Source: Dietzia alimentaria 72 (lineage in GTDB: Bacteria; Actinomycetota; Actinomycetes; Mycobacteriales; Mycobacteriaceae). From it: 64,000 nt of DNA. The notes under the pieces were generated by a model. It worked only from the letters and a program-made list of their open reading frames with translations, was not told where the DNA came from and did not search any database. Where the stretch lies: contig NZ_AGFF01000005.1 in the NCBI RefSeq assembly GCF_000226215.1, forward strand, positions 62,001 to 126,000, given 5' to 3'. Made by a program: the position numbers and the translations under genes. Every line of letters starts with the position of its first letter. The stretch's first letter is position 1. Of this stretch, positions 1-7,538 are shown piece by piece.

Positions 1-261
1 ATGCCCGGCCAGCACCTCGGCGGCGGAGCTGACGGAATCGAGATCAGCCAGGTCCAGCTCCACCACCTCGGCCCGGTCCGGGTGCTGCAGATCGGCGCGA
101 GCGGCCCCGGCGCGCGTTGTGTCGCGGCACGCCATGAGGACGCGGGCGCCGGCGTCGGTCAACGCGCGGGTCGACTGCAGGCCCAGTCCCGCGTTGGCAC
201 CGGTGACCACGAAGGTCCGGCCGGTCTGGTCGGGGATGTCGGCGATGGTCCATCGGCTCAT
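1..261 (-). CDS. Short-chain dehydrogenase/reductase, N-terminal part (truncated by window edge)
   Basis: The first 87 codons of an SDR-family oxidoreductase lie in the window; the rest continues past base 1. The protein starts MSRWTIADIPDQTGR and shows the Rossmann cofactor motif TGANAGLG (TGxxxGxG) at about residues 19-26. It then has a CRD turn and the D-L-A-D-L segment that binds the adenine ring in NAD(P)-dependent SDRs. The ATG at 261 was chosen because a TACGCT box ends exactly 7 nt before it, implying a leaderless mRNA. The substrate cannot be told from this part; sequences with this N-terminus are often annotated as retinol or protochlorophyllide reductase-like SDRs. Confidence 0.8.
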   Translation of the reverse strand, partial: MSRWTIADIPDQTGRTFVVTGANAGLGLQSTRALTDAGARVLMACRDTTRAGAARADLQHPDRAEVVELDLADLDSVSSAAEVLAGH

Positions 262-268
262 GCGGGCC

Positions 269-274
269 AGCGTA
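269..274 (-). promoter_or_regulatory. -10 box (TACGCT) of the SDR gene
   Basis: On the minus strand TACGCT lies 7 nt before the ATG at 261, with no Shine-Dalgarno between. This is the spacing of a leaderless actinobacterial promoter. Confidence 0.5.
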
Positions 275-334
275 CGGACGCACGGCCGCCCGATGTGGGG
301 CCATCCGTCGCTGGTTCGTGGCGCCGGGTTCGGA

Positions 335-1147
335 CTACTCCCACGTGGCAGTCTCGGGATCCACACCGTGTGCACGGGCGTTGGCCTCCACGACGGCTTG
401 CAGCCACTCCGTCAGGCCCGGCTCGAGGGTCTCGTAGACCTCCGTGAACCTCGGATCCTGGCGGTACATCCGGGCCAGGCAGACCTGCATCGAGTAGCTG
501 CAGTCGTAGAACTGTTCGATCGACGCCCGGTGTCGTTCCGCCAACTCGGTAGCCGCCGGCGAACCCGGATCCACTCCGGCGCGCTTGGCTGCGGCCAGAT
601 CTGCGTTCAGCGCATCGCCGCGGGCCTTGACTCCTCTCCAGTCGTCCTTGCCCATGGTTGCCGTCTTCGCCTGGGACTGCTCCCACTGCGGGGTGTTGCC
701 CCAGCGCTCCTCGGCCTCGCCTTGGTACTCGGGATGCCAGTCCGTGCCGAAGATCTCGACCCGGTCCTCGGGGGTCAACGGTGCATTCATCGCGATCGCC
801 TCCTTCAGGCGTTCTACTGCGGAGACCATCTCCTGCAGGTGAGCGATCTGCTGCAGGAGTAAGTCGCGTTGCCTGCCCAGATGGGACTGCTCGTCCACCG
901 CGGGGTCGTCGAGCAGACCGCCGATCTCCGCCAGCGAGAACCCGAGCTCCCGATAGACGAGCACCCGGTGGATGCGGGCGATGTCGTCGTCGTCATACAC
1001 CCGGTAGTCCGACCCGGTACGGCCGCTCGCCGTTGCCAGACCGATCCGATCCCAGTGGTGCAGGGTTCGCACGCTCACACCTACGAGCCCGGCCACCGCG
1101 CCCACCGTGAGGCCACCGCTCGATGTCATTCCTCCAGCATCACTCAC
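335..1147 (-). CDS. MerR-family regulator with TipAS drug-recognition domain
   Basis: Cytoplasmic transcription factor of about 270 residues. Residues about 10-80 form a MerR winged helix-turn-helix, with the typical VSVRTLHHWDRIGL and ELGFSLAEIGGLLDDP segments. A coiled coil follows (residues about 85-125), then a C-terminal TipAS domain (about 135-265; FYDCSYSMQVCLARMY is characteristic). TipA proteins bind thiopeptides and other hydrophobic drugs and activate their own and efflux promoters; the ligand here is unknown. GTG 1147 is preferred because CAGACT ends 7 nt upstream; ATG 1129 is an alternative. It lies divergent from the dehydrogenase gene at 1280, a possible target, but no operator was identified. 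Confidence 0.88.
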   Translation of the reverse strand: MSDAGGMTSSGGLTVGAVAGLVGVSVRTLHHWDRIGLATASGRTGSDYRVYDDDDIARIHRVLVYRELGFSLAEIGGLLDDPAVDEQSHLGRQRDLLLQQIAHLQEMVSAVERLKEAIAMNAPLTPEDRVEIFGTDWHPEYQGEAEERWGNTPQWEQSQAKTATMGKDDWRGVKARGDALNADLAAAKRAGVDPGSPAATELAERHRASIEQFYDCSYSMQVCLARMYRQDPRFTEVYETLEPGLTEWLQAVVEANARAHGVDPETATWE

Positions 1148-1154
1148 GCGGATG

Positions 1155-1160
1155 AGTCTG
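1155..1160 (-). promoter_or_regulatory. Possible -10 box (CAGACT) of the MerR gene
   Basis: CAGACT on the minus strand ends 7 nt before GTG 1147. The first base departs from TANNNT, so support is modest. Confidence 0.35.
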
Positions 1161-1266
1161 GGGCCTGACGTGGCGTCAGGGTCAAGAAGAATTGCGAGAT
1201 GCCGACGTCAGGGCCCGCTGCGCGCATTGAACGTCCAAGGCGGATGCCATACCGGTTACCCGCCGG

Positions 1267-1272
1267 TAGCCT
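1267..1272 (+). promoter_or_regulatory. -10 box (TAGCCT) of the gabD2-type gene
   Basis: TAGCCT ends 7 nt before ATG 1280, and no Shine-Dalgarno lies between. This supports a leaderless start and argues against the longer upstream reading from 1199. Confidence 0.5.
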
Positions 1273-1279
1273 CGACCTC

Positions 1280-2845
1280 ATGAGCCGCCCCACGTCCCGT
1301 GTGTACGACCGTCTCCGCAACCTCGTCGCGATCCCCGAGTTCCGCGCTGATCCGTCCAGTCGCCCGTCCGCGGTGATCAACGAGGTCTTCACAGGCGAAC
1401 CGCTGGCCGAGATCCCGGTGGGCACCGCCGACGACGTGAGCGACGCCGTGGAACGCGCCCGGGTCGCGCAGGTCGCGTGGGCCGAACGCGACGTCAAGGA
1501 CCGCGTGGCCGTGGTCGAACGCTTTGCCAAGCAGGTCATGAGCAACCGCTCCCAGCTCATGGACATCATCCAGGCAGAGACCGGCAAGAGCCGCGCCTCC
1601 GCCCAGGAAGAGGTTCTCGACTGCCTCATCACCGCACGTCACTACGCCCGCACCGCGCCCGGGCTGCTCGCCCCCAAGCGGGTTCAGGGCATGCTGCCGG
1701 TCTTCACCAAGGCCGTCGTCCGGCGCCAGCCCAAGGGCGTGGTGGGCGTGATCGGCCCGTGGAACTACCCGCTCAACCTCGCTGCGACGGACGCGCTCGC
1801 GGCCCTGATCGCCGGCAATGCCGTGGTGATCAAGCCGGCCTCCCTCACCCCGTTCTGCGCCCTCGCCGCCGCAGACATGCTCTACCGCGCAGGGCTGCCG
1901 AAGGACCTGTTCCAGGTGGTCCCGGGCTCCGGCGGGACCGTCGGCGGCGCCATCGTCGGATGCGTCGACTACCTGATGTTCACCGGCTCCACCGCCACGG
2001 GCCGGACGCTGGGTCGACAGTGCGGCGAGCGACTGATCGGGTACTCAGCGGAGCTGGGCGGCAAGAACGCCATGATCGTCACCGAGGGTGCCGACCTGGA
2101 CAAGGTCGCCGAGGTGGCCACCCGCGCCTTCTTCTCGAACTCAGGCCAACTGTGCATCTCTGTCGAGCGTGTGTACGTGGAGAAGTCGGTTGCTCCGAAG
2201 CTCATCGAGACCCTCACCGCGCGGGTGCGGGCGATGAGCGTGGGGCCCGGCTACGACTTCGAGGCGGAGATGGGCAGCCTCATCTCCCAGGACCAGCTAG
2301 ACACGGTCATCGCCCACGTCGACGATGCCGTGGCCAAGGGCGCTCGCGTACTGGCCGGTGGGCGCCCGCGGCCCGACCTGGGTCCGCTGTTCTACGAGCC
2401 CACCCTGCTGGCAGATGTGCCGGAGGACGCCACCTGCTACGGCGAGGAGACTTTTGGTCCCGTCGTGTCGATCTACCCGGTCACCTCGGTGGAGGAAGCC
2501 ATCAGCAGGGCCAATGACACCGAGTACGGTCTCAACTCGTCGGTGTTCGCCGGCTCGGACGCAGAGGGCGAAAAGATCGCCGCGCGTCTGCGGACCGGCA
2601 CCGTCAACGTCGGCGAGGGCTACGTCGCTGGCTGGGGTTCCATCGCGGGCCCGATGGGCGGTATGGGTGCGTCCGGGGTGGGCCGCCGTCACGGTGACGA
2701 GGGGCTGCTCAAGTACACAGAGTCGCAAACCATCGCCACCCAGCGCGTCATGCACATGGGTGGACCGTCGTTCCTGCCTCGGAAGCGCTGGCAGCAAGCC
2801 CTTGCACCCGCCACCGACGCGCTGAGGTTCCTGCCCGGACGCTGA
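1280..2845 (+). CDS. gabD2: Succinate-semialdehyde dehydrogenase (NADP+), GabD2 type
   Basis: Aldehyde dehydrogenase of 521 residues that should oxidise succinic semialdehyde to succinate in the cytoplasm. It matches mycobacterial GabD2 over its full length as I recall that sequence: N-terminal VYDRLRNL, the IDEVFTG-like NEVFTGEPL, SPWNYP-like GPWNYP, ELGGKN with Glu258 as general base, SGQLC with Cys292 as nucleophile, TFGPVVSIYPV, and the C-terminal GVGRRHG and LKYTESQTIA. An in-frame GTG or ATG further upstream (from 1199) is possible, but the -10 box and conserved N-terminus favour ATG 1280. It ends tail to tail with the CopC gene. Confidence 0.9.
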   Translation: MSRPTSRVYDRLRNLVAIPEFRADPSSRPSAVINEVFTGEPLAEIPVGTADDVSDAVERARVAQVAWAERDVKDRVAVVERFAKQVMSNRSQLMDIIQAETGKSRASAQEEVLDCLITARHYARTAPGLLAPKRVQGMLPVFTKAVVRRQPKGVVGVIGPWNYPLNLAATDALAALIAGNAVVIKPASLTPFCALAAADMLYRAGLPKDLFQVVPGSGGTVGGAIVGCVDYLMFTGSTATGRTLGRQCGERLIGYSAELGGKNAMIVTEGADLDKVAEVATRAFFSNSGQLCISVERVYVEKSVAPKLIETLTARVRAMSVGPGYDFEAEMGSLISQDQLDTVIAHVDDAVAKGARVLAGGRPRPDLGPLFYEPTLLADVPEDATCYGEETFGPVVSIYPVTSVEEAISRANDTEYGLNSSVFAGSDAEGEKIAARLRTGTVNVGEGYVAGWGSIAGPMGGMGASGVGRRHGDEGLLKYTESQTIATQRVMHMGGPSFLPRKRWQQALAPATDALRFLPGR

Positions 2846-2866
2846 CCGGCCGGGTGGTCGGGTCAG
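2842..2866. terminator. Hairpin holding both stop codons of a convergent gene pair
   Basis: CTGACC (2842-2847) pairs with GGTCAG (2861-2866). The dehydrogenase TGA (2843-2845) lies in the left arm and the CopC stop (2863-2865, minus) in the right. There is no T-tract; it may act as a bidirectional terminator. Confidence 0.45.
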
Positions 2867-3438
2867 TCTCCGCGCCGCAGCAGCACGAACGCGCCGCCCA
2901 GGAGAACCACGGCCAGGCCGCCGACCACCCAGATCGCGGGATTCATGCCGGTCGACTCGCCGGAGGTCTCGTCGGAGATGTCGGCCTCGTCGTCGCCGTC
3001 TTCTGCGGCTGCGTCGGAGGCCGCGCCGCCGTCAGAACCTCCGGCCTCGCCCGCCACGGTGAAGACCGACGACCCGCTCACGACGTGGCCGTCAGCGGAG
3101 GTGACGCGGTAGCCGACGGTGTACGCGCCGGGGGCGAGGTCCTCTACTTCCACGGCGACCGTGGAGCCCTCGACGACAGGGTCTCCGGCAACTCGGTTTG
3201 TCTTGTCCTGGTCCGAAGTCACCGCCACCGATGCGAAGGACTGGTTGATCTCCTCGTTGAAGACCATCTCGATCTGCCCTGGGGAGCGGTCGAGGTCTGA
3301 GCCGTCCTCCGGGTCGATCGAGACCAGAACGGAGTGCGCGGCTGCGACGGGCGCGAGCACCACGGCGGGCACGGTAGCTGCCCCCAGCAGGGCCGCGGCC
3401 ACGGTTGCAGAGGCCAGACGTCGACGCATTCCGGTCAC
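2863..3438 (-). CDS. CopC-domain copper-binding envelope protein
   Basis: Exported protein of 191 residues. It has a Sec signal peptide ending near AAAHS (residues about 33-36), a CopC beta-barrel domain (about 36-128), an acidic Ala/Gly/Asp-rich linker, and one C-terminal membrane helix (WVVGGLAVVLLGGAFVLL) followed by RRGD. Cleavage after AAA would leave His at the mature N-terminus, the known Cu(II) ligand of CopC, and a second ligand is likely the His of DGHVVSG. It probably holds or delivers copper outside the membrane. The GTG start at 3438 overlaps the stop of the upstream DUF6474 gene (GTGA), so the two are translationally coupled; ATG 3429 is an alternative start. Confidence 0.88.
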   Translation of the reverse strand: MTGMRRRLASATVAAALLGAATVPAVVLAPVAAAHSVLVSIDPEDGSDLDRSPGQIEMVFNEEINQSFASVAVTSDQDKTNRVAGDPVVEGSTVAVEVEDLAPGAYTVGYRVTSADGHVVSGSSVFTVAGEAGGSDGGAASDAAAEDGDDEADISDETSGESTGMNPAIWVVGGLAVVLLGGAFVLLRRGD

Positions 3439-4280
3439 GCCCGGACGCCCAGGCGAGCCAGCACGTCCTTGTTCACGCGGTCGAGCTCACCGGAGATGGA
3501 GGCGTGGACCTCACGACGCTGCGCGGTGGGCGTGGCCTCGGCGGCCTCGATGGCGGTGCGCAGGTCCTTGAGCCGGCTTCGGGTGGAGTCGATGAAGTCC
3601 TTGACCTCTCGTTCGCTCCCGCGTCCCACCTCGAGCTGGTCGAGGGTCTGCTCCAGGCGGACGATGCGAACCCCGAGCGCGGCTCCGGGGCCGGTGGCGT
3701 TGATCCCGGCGGCCTTGAGGTCCACAGCGCCGCCGCCGGCGGGTTTGTCGGCCGGCCCCTGGGCGTTGGAGATGAACTTGTAGATCAGCGGAAGTAGGAC
3801 CGGCGTGGCGATCTTGGCCAGGCCCAACCAGCGCTGGAGGTCTTCCTTGCCCAGCTTGGTGCCGTCCAGCTTGTTGAGCTCCATCTCGGCGAGCTGGTAC
3901 TCGTGCTTGCGACCAGCGGCGTCGATCTTCTCGGCGAGCTTGCGGTCCTTGGCCTGGAGCTTGGCCTCACGCTTAAGGGTGGCACGCTCCTGCTTGGAGA
4001 GTGCCTTTTCGGTCTTGCGGTCCCGCTTGGCAGCCTTGCGGGCCAGTTTGTCGTGCTTCTCTGCGCGCTTGGCTTCGCGCCGCACCTTGCGGTCTGCGGT
4101 CTTGCCGGCCAGCTTGGCCCGTTCCTTGGCTTCGGCGAGTTCCACGCGATGGGCCTCCTTGGCCTTCTTGCGGGTTTCCTTGGCCGCGAGCTTGGCCTCG
4201 GTCATGGCGGTGGACTTGAGTGCCGCGGCACGGGCGCGGAGGTCGGCACGCTTGTCGCGGTAGGTCGTCAGCTTGCCCAT
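3435..4280 (-). CDS. DUF6474-type Lys/Arg/Ala-rich coiled-coil protein
   Basis: Protein of 281 residues with no assigned biochemical role. Residues about 1-135 are highly charged, full of K, R, A and E (AKETRKKAKEAHR-type heptads), and predict a long coiled coil. Residues about 145-165 form a hydrophobic stretch (LAKIATPVLLPLIYKFISNA) that may be a membrane or buried helix. The C-terminus is a second helical region. ATG 4280 was chosen because MGKLTTYRDKRADL looks like the native N-terminus and AAGGA lies 8 nt upstream; ATG 4310, close to the likely transcription start, is possible. It overlaps the CopC gene by 4 nt. The family name rests on recollection. Confidence 0.7.
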   Translation of the reverse strand: MGKLTTYRDKRADLRARAAALKSTAMTEAKLAAKETRKKAKEAHRVELAEAKERAKLAGKTADRKVRREAKRAEKHDKLARKAAKRDRKTEKALSKQERATLKREAKLQAKDRKLAEKIDAAGRKHEYQLAEMELNKLDGTKLGKEDLQRWLGLAKIATPVLLPLIYKFISNAQGPADKPAGGGAVDLKAAGINATGPGAALGVRIVRLEQTLDQLEVGRGSEREVKDFIDSTRSRLKDLRTAIEAAEATPTAQRREVHASISGELDRVNKDVLARLGVRA

Positions 4281-4319
4281 GGGCGTCGATCCTTCTCTCG
4301 TCGCGAACATCAGACCTCC

Positions 4320-4325
4320 AGCCTA
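4320..4325 (-). promoter_or_regulatory. -10 box (TAGGCT) of the DUF6474-CopC operon
   Basis: TAGGCT on the minus strand puts transcription start close to 4312. The mRNA would begin at or just before ATG 4310, or carry a leader of about 30 nt to ATG 4280. Confidence 0.45.
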
Positions 4326-4377
4326 GGCGAATCCGTCGCCGCTGAGGACCGGACGGTCGTTGGGGCGGCCCCTGCGT

Positions 4378-4383
4378 CATGAT
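4378..4383 (+). promoter_or_regulatory. Possible -10 box (CATGAT) of the RecB-like nuclease gene
   Basis: CATGAT ends 8 nt before ATG 4392 and 5 nt before GTG 4389. An identical box precedes the NUDIX gene at 10614 with 7-nt spacing. Confidence 0.3.
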
Positions 4384-4388
4384 GGACG

Positions 4389-6071
4389 GTGATGGAGGCT
4401 TCCGGTGGTGACGCACGGCGAACTTCCGACGCAGCGGTGGTGGGGCCGGCGTCGGGGTCACGGTGTCTCCACCGCGTGGCGCGTGAGCGGGACGCGGGTC
4501 CCGGGTGGTGGCTGGACGCTCCGCTCGACGAGGGGGTCCGACTGCGCGCGATGGCGACGGCCGATCGCCGCGCGGGTCTGAGAGAGCGGGTCCTGCGACA
4601 CGCGGGCCCCGGCGCCCGGGTGGTGGACGTGGTGGGGGACCGCTGGGCGGACCTGCCGGGAGAAAGACCGGGGTACGACGACGAGGAGGCGACGCGTCGG
4701 GCCCTGGCAGACGGAGTGACTCTGGTGTGGGGCGCGGCTCTGCCCACCGACGAGGGCAGCGGGCGGGAGGGCCTGCGCTGCACCGTGGCCGCTGTGCCCG
4801 GGGGTGGATACGCACCCGTCCTGGTGGTCAACCACAAGGTGGTGGATCCGCGTCGGGGTCGGAGTTCGTCGGAGGCGGTGGTCACCCGACTGCTGGACTG
4901 GGGCCCGGCTCCGGATGCGACGCTGCGGGTACGGCGTCATCCCGGTGACCTGGAGCGCCTGGTCCACGCCTGGTTCCTGCTCGACGAACTCGGCTACGCC
5001 GCATCGGCTCCGGTCGGTGCGGTTCTGGGTCTCGGCTCGTCGCGAGCAGTGGTGCACGACTTGGAGCCAGTTCTGGAGGCGGCCGGTCGCACCCATTCGA
5101 TGCGGTTGGCGGTGGCCCGCGGTGACCTCGTCACGGCCCCGAGCCGGATCGGCGAATGCCGCACCTGCCCCTGGTGGCAGGGCTGGGAGGGGACTCGACA
5201 GCACGTCACGGGTTGTCGCGACCGGCTGATCACGGACGACGACGTGAGCCTGGTCGTGGGCGGTGGCCAGGCCGGCCCGCTGCGAGCGCAAGGCATCCGG
5301 ACCGTCGCCGAACTGGCGGAGGCCGGGCCAGAACGTCCGCCCGACTGGAACGGTGAACCATTCTCCGACGCGGTTCTTCGGGCCCGGGCGCACAGGGACG
5401 GTGAGACGGTGGTGCCCAAGGTGGCCCGCCCGAGCATCCCGCGCGCGGATATCGAGGTGGACGTGGATCTGGAGAGCCACCTGGACGACGGCGCGTACCT
5501 GTGGGGCACTCTGTTGACCCTGAGGGATGGCCGACCTCTGGAGCCGGAGGGTTACAAACCTTTCGTCACCTGGGCCCGGTTACCCGGTCCCGATGAGGGG
5601 CACTCGTTCGCGGAGTTTTGGCGCTGGCTCGCCGGGATACGGGACAGAGCAGCAGGTCAGGGCCGGTCATTCCGGGCTTACTGTTATTCGCGGTCCGCCG
5701 AGAACGGCTGGATGCTCTCGACGGCAGCCAGGTTCGGGCCGGAGGGCACCGTCGCCGTCGTCAAGGGTGTCCCTTCCGTCGCCGAGGTGCGACGCTTCGT
5801 CTCCTCCCCGCAGTGGGTGGACGTTCACGAGGCGGTCACCACCCAGTTCGTCTCGACGTCCGGGCTGGGACTCAAGGTGGTGGCACCGGTCGCGGGTTTT
5901 CACTGGCGTGACCCCGAGGCGGGGGGCGAGGCATCGATCGGCTGGTACCGCGATGCGCAGACCGCGAGCGGGTCCGAGCGCGATGCTGGGCGTGGAAGAA
6001 TTCTCACCTACAACGAGGACGATGTGCGGGCTACGCGCGCTGTGCGGGAGTGGATAACAAAACAGCGTTGA
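4389..6071 (+). CDS. RecB-like nuclease with Fe-S cluster motif and RNase-H-like domain (TM0106 type)
   Basis: Cytoplasmic protein of about 560 residues. The N-terminal half resembles RecB/Cas4-type nucleases and has a cysteine cluster near residues 255-275 (ECRTCPWWQGW, then TGC), the kind that binds a 4Fe-4S cluster. A short helix-hairpin-helix-like segment follows (GPLRAQGIRTVAELAEAG, about 295-312). The C-terminal half looks like a predicted 3'-5' exonuclease of RNase-H fold: acidic motif IEVDVDLES near 355, and YNEDDVRATRAV near the C-terminus. The family is uncharacterised; a role in DNA repair or processing is inferred. Starts GTG 4389 and ATG 4392 are equivalent. No partner gene adjoins it. 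Confidence 0.75.
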   Translation: MMEASGGDARRTSDAAVVGPASGSRCLHRVARERDAGPGWWLDAPLDEGVRLRAMATADRRAGLRERVLRHAGPGARVVDVVGDRWADLPGERPGYDDEEATRRALADGVTLVWGAALPTDEGSGREGLRCTVAAVPGGGYAPVLVVNHKVVDPRRGRSSSEAVVTRLLDWGPAPDATLRVRRHPGDLERLVHAWFLLDELGYAASAPVGAVLGLGSSRAVVHDLEPVLEAAGRTHSMRLAVARGDLVTAPSRIGECRTCPWWQGWEGTRQHVTGCRDRLITDDDVSLVVGGGQAGPLRAQGIRTVAELAEAGPERPPDWNGEPFSDAVLRARAHRDGETVVPKVARPSIPRADIEVDVDLESHLDDGAYLWGTLLTLRDGRPLEPEGYKPFVTWARLPGPDEGHSFAEFWRWLAGIRDRAAGQGRSFRAYCYSRSAENGWMLSTAARFGPEGTVAVVKGVPSVAEVRRFVSSPQWVDVHEAVTTQFVSTSGLGLKVVAPVAGFHWRDPEAGGEASIGWYRDAQTASGSERDAGRGRILTYNEDDVRATRAVREWITKQR

Positions 6072-6119
6072 TCGGGAGTGACCTAAGTGATTTCTGTTCT
6101 CTACCTAAGAGTTCTCGGC

Positions 6120-6125
6120 TATGCT
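6120..6125 (+). promoter_or_regulatory. Possible -10 box (TATGCT) upstream of the degenerate Gly/Ser-rich ORF
   Basis: TATGCT would put transcription start near 6132. No start codon follows at leaderless spacing. Confidence 0.25.
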
Positions 6126-6157
6126 GAAGTGCTGGTCCCCGGCAACTCCGCCGGTAA

Positions 6158-6636
6158 CGGCTCTGCAGGCTAGGACTTCAGTTCGATCAAACTGGAAGCA
6201 GATGTCGGAGAGACGGTTCGGTTGACACCACCGGCTCCGCGCTTCAGGGCGAGCCCACCTTTGGTTCGCTGTCCGGTTCGCTGTGCCAGGTCATCGCCTC
6301 CTTTGGCGTCGACTCTCTCAGCCCGGCAGAGGGCACAGGCTCCCTCGGCTCGCGCTCGGGTTCGCTGCTGGGCTCCAGCGGTTCGGCTTCGGGCTCGCTG
6401 CCCGGCACCGGCTCGCTCGTTCCCGCGGCCCTGGGCCTCGGTTCGGTCGCCGCCATCGGCGCCGGCATCTACTTCGCGCCGGAGATCCACGACGCCCTCA
6501 CCGCCGCCGGCATCGCCCTCCCGCCGCTGCCGCCGCTGCCATGGGCCCCGGTTGTCGGTGCAGAAGCACCGGCCCAGGAGGCGCCTGTCGCCCCCGGCCC
6601 CCCCCAACCCGAACGGCCGCGGCTGATACGCCGTAG
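6158..6636 (+). pseudogene. Degenerate Gly/Ser/Leu-rich probable surface-protein ORF (no start, frame lost at a C8 tract)
   Basis: From 6158 one frame has strong G/C bias in third positions and reads as a low-complexity protein. It has repeated GSLSGSL, GSRSGSLLGSSGSASG and SLPGTGSL units, then a hydrophobic segment (LVPAALGLGSVAAIGAGIYF) and a Pro-rich tail (ALPPLPPLP). Similar C-termini occur in small exported corynebacterial proteins, as I recall. The frame has no ATG, GTG or TTG start before the repeats. It also lacks a stop before the terminator and runs on into the next gene. One extra C in the run at 6598-6605 would stop it at TAG 6634-6636; one fewer would stop it at TGA 6624-6626. 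It is either a decayed gene, a phase-variable gene or a sequence error. Confidence 0.45.
6598..6605. repeat. C8 homopolymer tract in the degenerate ORF
   Basis: Eight consecutive C, preceded by CCCCCGG. A one-base length change restores a stop codon just before the terminator. Confidence 0.7.
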
Positions 6637-6641
6637 TACGC

Positions 6642-6680
6642 AACTGAGGCCCGCTCCCTTTGTGGGGGCGGGCCTCAGTT
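6642..6680. terminator. Strong bidirectional hairpin terminator
   Basis: A perfect 13-bp stem: AACTGAGGCCCGC (6642-6654) and GCGGGCCTCAGTT (6668-6680). A short loop and further C/G pairs sit inside. It lies between the degenerate plus-strand ORF and the end of the minus-strand SDR gene and could serve both. Confidence 0.8.
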
Positions 6681-6697
6681 ATGCCTGCTGGACGCTT

Positions 6698-7465
6698 TTA
6701 GCGCGGCGCCATGCGCAGGGCGCCGTCCATGCGGAAGCTCTCGCCGTTGAGGTAATCCTGCTCGACGATCGCGTTGGCCAGCGCCGCGTAGTCCGACGGA
6801 CGGCCCAGGCGCGACGGGAACGGGATCGCGGCCTCGAGGGTCCTCTGGAACTCCTCGGTCAGGCCACGCAGCATCGGGGTCTCGATGGTGCCCGGGGCGA
6901 TGGTGTTCACGCGGATGCCGAACTGCGCCAGGTCACGCGCGGCACAGATGCCCATCGAGTAGACGCCACCCTTTGACGCGGCGTACGCGATCTGTCCGAC
7001 CTGGCCCTCGTAGGCAGCCACGGAGGCGGTGTTGATGATGACGCCACGCTGGCCGTCCTCGTCCACGGTGTCCTGGGTGGACATGGCCTCGGCGGCCAGT
7101 CGGAGCACGTTGAAGGTGCCCACCAGGTTCACGGAGATGCAGGTCTGGAACATGTCCAGGGCGTGGACACCCTTCTTGGAGACGATGCGGGCGGCCGGGG
7201 CGATGCCGGCGCAGTTCACCACGACACGTAGCGGCGCGGCTTCGGTGGCCTTGGCGATGGCAGCCTTGACGTCGTCCTCGCTGGTCACATCGGCGGCGAG
7301 GAGCGTGATGCCGGAGTCGATGCCCTGCTCGACGGCCTTGTCGATGGACTGCTGGAGGTCCAGACCGAAGACGGTCGCACCCTTCTCGGCGAATGAGCGT
7401 GCGGTGGCGTTGCCCAGGCCGGAGGCGGCACCGGTGACGATGACGGAAGCACCCTTGATGTCCAC
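6698..7465 (-). CDS. SDR-family 3-hydroxyacyl-CoA dehydrogenase (HSD10-like)
   Basis: Cytoplasmic NAD(H)-dependent oxidoreductase of 255 residues. It has the cofactor motif TGAASGLG (residues 11-18), an NCAG motif, and the catalytic Ser...Tyr-x-x-x-Lys set in NTASVAAYEGQVGQIAYAASK-like sequence. The segment RVNTIAPGTIETPMLRGL and the C-terminal NGESFRMDGALRM are typical of type-2 3-hydroxyacyl-CoA dehydrogenases. It likely oxidises 3-hydroxyacyl-CoA in fatty-acid beta-oxidation, or a related hydroxysteroid. GTG 7465 has AAAGGA 6 nt upstream. An inverted repeat in its upstream region may be an operator. Confidence 0.88.
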   Translation of the reverse strand: MDIKGASVIVTGAASGLGNATARSFAEKGATVFGLDLQQSIDKAVEQGIDSGITLLAADVTSEDDVKAAIAKATEAAPLRVVVNCAGIAPAARIVSKKGVHALDMFQTCISVNLVGTFNVLRLAAEAMSTQDTVDEDGQRGVIINTASVAAYEGQVGQIAYAASKGGVYSMGICAARDLAQFGIRVNTIAPGTIETPMLRGLTEEFQRTLEAAIPFPSRLGRPSDYAALANAIVEQDYLNGESFRMDGALRMAPR

Positions 7466-7491
7466 GGGATGTCCTTTCGTTGGAGGTTGAG

Positions 7492-7524
7492 CACTAGGAA
7501 GTGCAAGTGACTACGGTCCTAGTG
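7492..7524. promoter_or_regulatory. Inverted repeat CACTAGGA-N17-TCCTAGTG upstream of the SDR gene
   Basis: Perfect 8-bp arms at 7492-7499 and 7517-7524 lie 26-59 nt upstream of the GTG at 7465, in the expected promoter area. Possible repressor-binding site; no regulator gene adjoins it. Confidence 0.4.
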
Positions 7525-7538
7525 TCCCAGAACCGCGG

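Noticed and set aside
1199-1279. Longer N-terminus for the GabD2-type protein
   Set aside because: The extra 27 residues are basic and unlike the family, and they would span the -10 box.
6662-6976. Continuation of the Gly/Ser-rich frame through the terminator into the SDR gene
   Set aside because: After the terminator the frame is only the antisense shadow of the minus-strand dehydrogenase.
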